Positions 13,501 through 13,620 of a DNA stretch of 13,620 nt are shown one piece after another. The position numbers were made by a program, and so were the translations under genes. Numbering within the stretch: position 1 is the first letter of the stretch; every line of letters starts with the position of its first letter. The DNA lies in assembly GCA_037131655.1 (NCBI GenBank), contig JBAXQP010000040.1:1-13620 (forward strand). Direction: 5' to 3'. The notes beneath the pieces are model-generated. The model ran no database searches, was not told the DNA's origin, and saw only the letters and a list, made by a program, of their open reading frames with translations. Source of the DNA: a bacterium (GTDB lineage: Bacteria > Armatimonadota > Fimbriimonadia > Fimbriimonadales > JBAXQP01).

Positions 13501-13620
13501 GTTTAAGCGAATCGTGTTTTCGAAGGCGATACCTCTTAACCCCCGCCGCTTCATCTAAATATACTCGCCGATCTTCGGGAGTTGCGCTGAGGACGGCATC
13601 GACTTCACGCTGGCCTACAA
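10541..13620 (-). CDS. smc: Chromosome segregation ATPase SMC (5' end beyond window)
   Basis: SMC dimers with ScpA/ScpB compact and individualise chromosomes by ATP-driven loop extrusion. About 1026 residues are visible. The frame is open to the right edge, so the first 140-150 residues, including Walker A, are missing. The visible start VGQREVDAVLSATPEDRR corresponds to the conserved GQG-V-I segment of the N-lobe (here GQR), followed by EAAGVKRYR. Long Glu/Arg/Gln-rich coiled coils flank a hinge at about residues 350-520 (GYHAGAKFVL; VVLGGSLQDII; TDRGAVSGGK). The C-lobe carries the ABC signature LSGGE (codons at 10826-10840), Walker B and D-loop PLCVLDEVDAALD, and the THNP switch. These distinguish it from MukB and suggest a complete, functional protein of roughly 1170 residues. 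TTG at 13318 is an internal codon, not the start. The downstream gene follows after 5 bases. ScpA and ScpB are not in the window. Confidence 0.98.
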   Translation of the reverse strand, partial: VGQREVDAVLSATPEDRRVYLDEAAGVKRYRLRKHDSLKRLQTAALHLDRVNDILSEIERERGPLQRDSEKATLYKELADKLRQIESGLLIVDLAKISNELERLTKQLEECQAAIMELDEETSKAEGSAATFGDKIARIEVMMDDLRMQQQSSLTALERAESQVALNEQRERSLNEMAASIQVEMKTLEEQAVTRSESAKRWARQLEQLQAGAPPEDRSKEAQTLRKEREAELKVIEGKLQGLTHRLAVRAEAMARFEAKQSRKSIIKEQLESCTDTVRLAEEQHENAKSRRESTYERLQSHQTSLSGLRLQIGQQDARVLEADTALRKLLLKIAQTQGQLAALRDAEAALEGYHAGAKFVLSAARDGKLVGEYVSIADAITVPEKYRQAIEVVLGGSLQDIITTTSNQAQTAVELLKSQSGGRATFLPLDLMEPAREHQAFERLKKLPCVIGAADELIEFEARHQLAIERLLGRTLVIKSLDEALKLAHEHRQDGWTRLVTLEGELITDRGAVSGGKMARPQDSLLKRRVELEKFDGELGRMNEERAALESERSMAEAARNERQETQAVLSAEIETLRNDALQADRQLAQSEQALIAGQNRSRDLTNEFDGLVLPVEEHTTGVSEIDLQSLETERAEARAALDDALAMSARVEAENREHVRRHTDLKDRMNQDERGAEEARKSAAGKHERLTAIEAEREKLKVERAQAFSKREESRDAKARSEAEAIELRAQRQSLLEQSFDSQEIVKAHRAQRASLAQGLHETELAFARLEVKRSQIAQRLLEEFNLSTEEALGQIDEVVIPPDASTQANRLRRDLKALGDVNLGAIEAYQRMSERWTDLQTQREDLLDTKDQLESAVREIDHHTRDQFKDTFDKVQEAFGSLFKRLFEGGEAKLTLTDPDHLLESGVDIEVQLPGKRKQRLEVLSGGERALTAVAFLFGLMEVRPSPLCVLDEVDAALDGRNVERFVDLLKEYSSRSQFIIITHNPTTIEAAQVWYGVTMSEPGVSRVIPYRLSEAEALING

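Overview
The window reads as an ordinary chromosomal segment of a diderm (two-membrane) bacterium. It has a small signal-peptide-bearing beta-barrel protein, secreted proteins, a polyprenyl-phosphate glycan pathway and a bacterial SMC condensin (not MukB). No plasmid, phage, IS, CRISPR, tRNA or rRNA signature was seen. The mixed gene content, and palindromic intergenic repeats around a GCCGGCG-AGA-CGCCGGC hairpin, loosely suggest an environmental lineage such as Armatimonadota or a neighbour. That placement is a guess from style, not a database result.

Layout. Positions 1-63 hold the last 20 codons of a gene entering from the left. At 149-556 (+) is a small membrane-anchored protein with a BamE/SmpA-like motif. 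Positions 557-1039 are non-coding and full of inverted and direct repeats, ending in a perfect 11-bp hairpin. From 6878 down to 1040 six genes lie on the minus strand: dCMP deaminase, a WecA/TagO-type phosphoglycosyltransferase, UDP-GlcNAc 2-epimerase, an AI-2E (PerM) family membrane protein, undecaprenyl-diphosphatase and a Gfo/Idh/MocA oxidoreductase. Close spacing or overlap makes most of this an operon, probably with an internal promoter before the epimerase and possibly another before the oxidoreductase. Positions 6879-7605 are mostly non-coding, with a faint minus-strand ORF remnant, then a strong sigma70-type promoter and a structured leader. At 7606-8121 (+) is the beta-barrel protein, apparently highly expressed and closed by a textbook terminator. 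At 8293-10188 (+) is a large secreted protein of unknown role. Converging on it from the right are a stand-alone TfoX N-terminal-domain protein (10203-10535, -) and smc (10541 to beyond the right edge, -).

How the genes work together. UppP makes undecaprenyl phosphate, the WecA-like enzyme loads it with a sugar-1-phosphate, and the epimerase makes UDP-ManNAc from UDP-GlcNAc. This is the initiation module for a lipid-linked cell-surface glycan. The AI-2E protein inside the module is an unassigned candidate membrane partner.

The most interesting items are three. The 631-residue secreted protein carries a Cys...Gln motif pair resembling internal-thioester (TED) adhesin domains, plus a C-terminal FlgO/LpoB/TolB-N-like region. 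The WecA-like enzyme has three substitutions at normally conserved active-site positions. The 5' regulatory region of the beta-barrel gene contains a hairpin and a motif shared with the promoter region of the first small gene.
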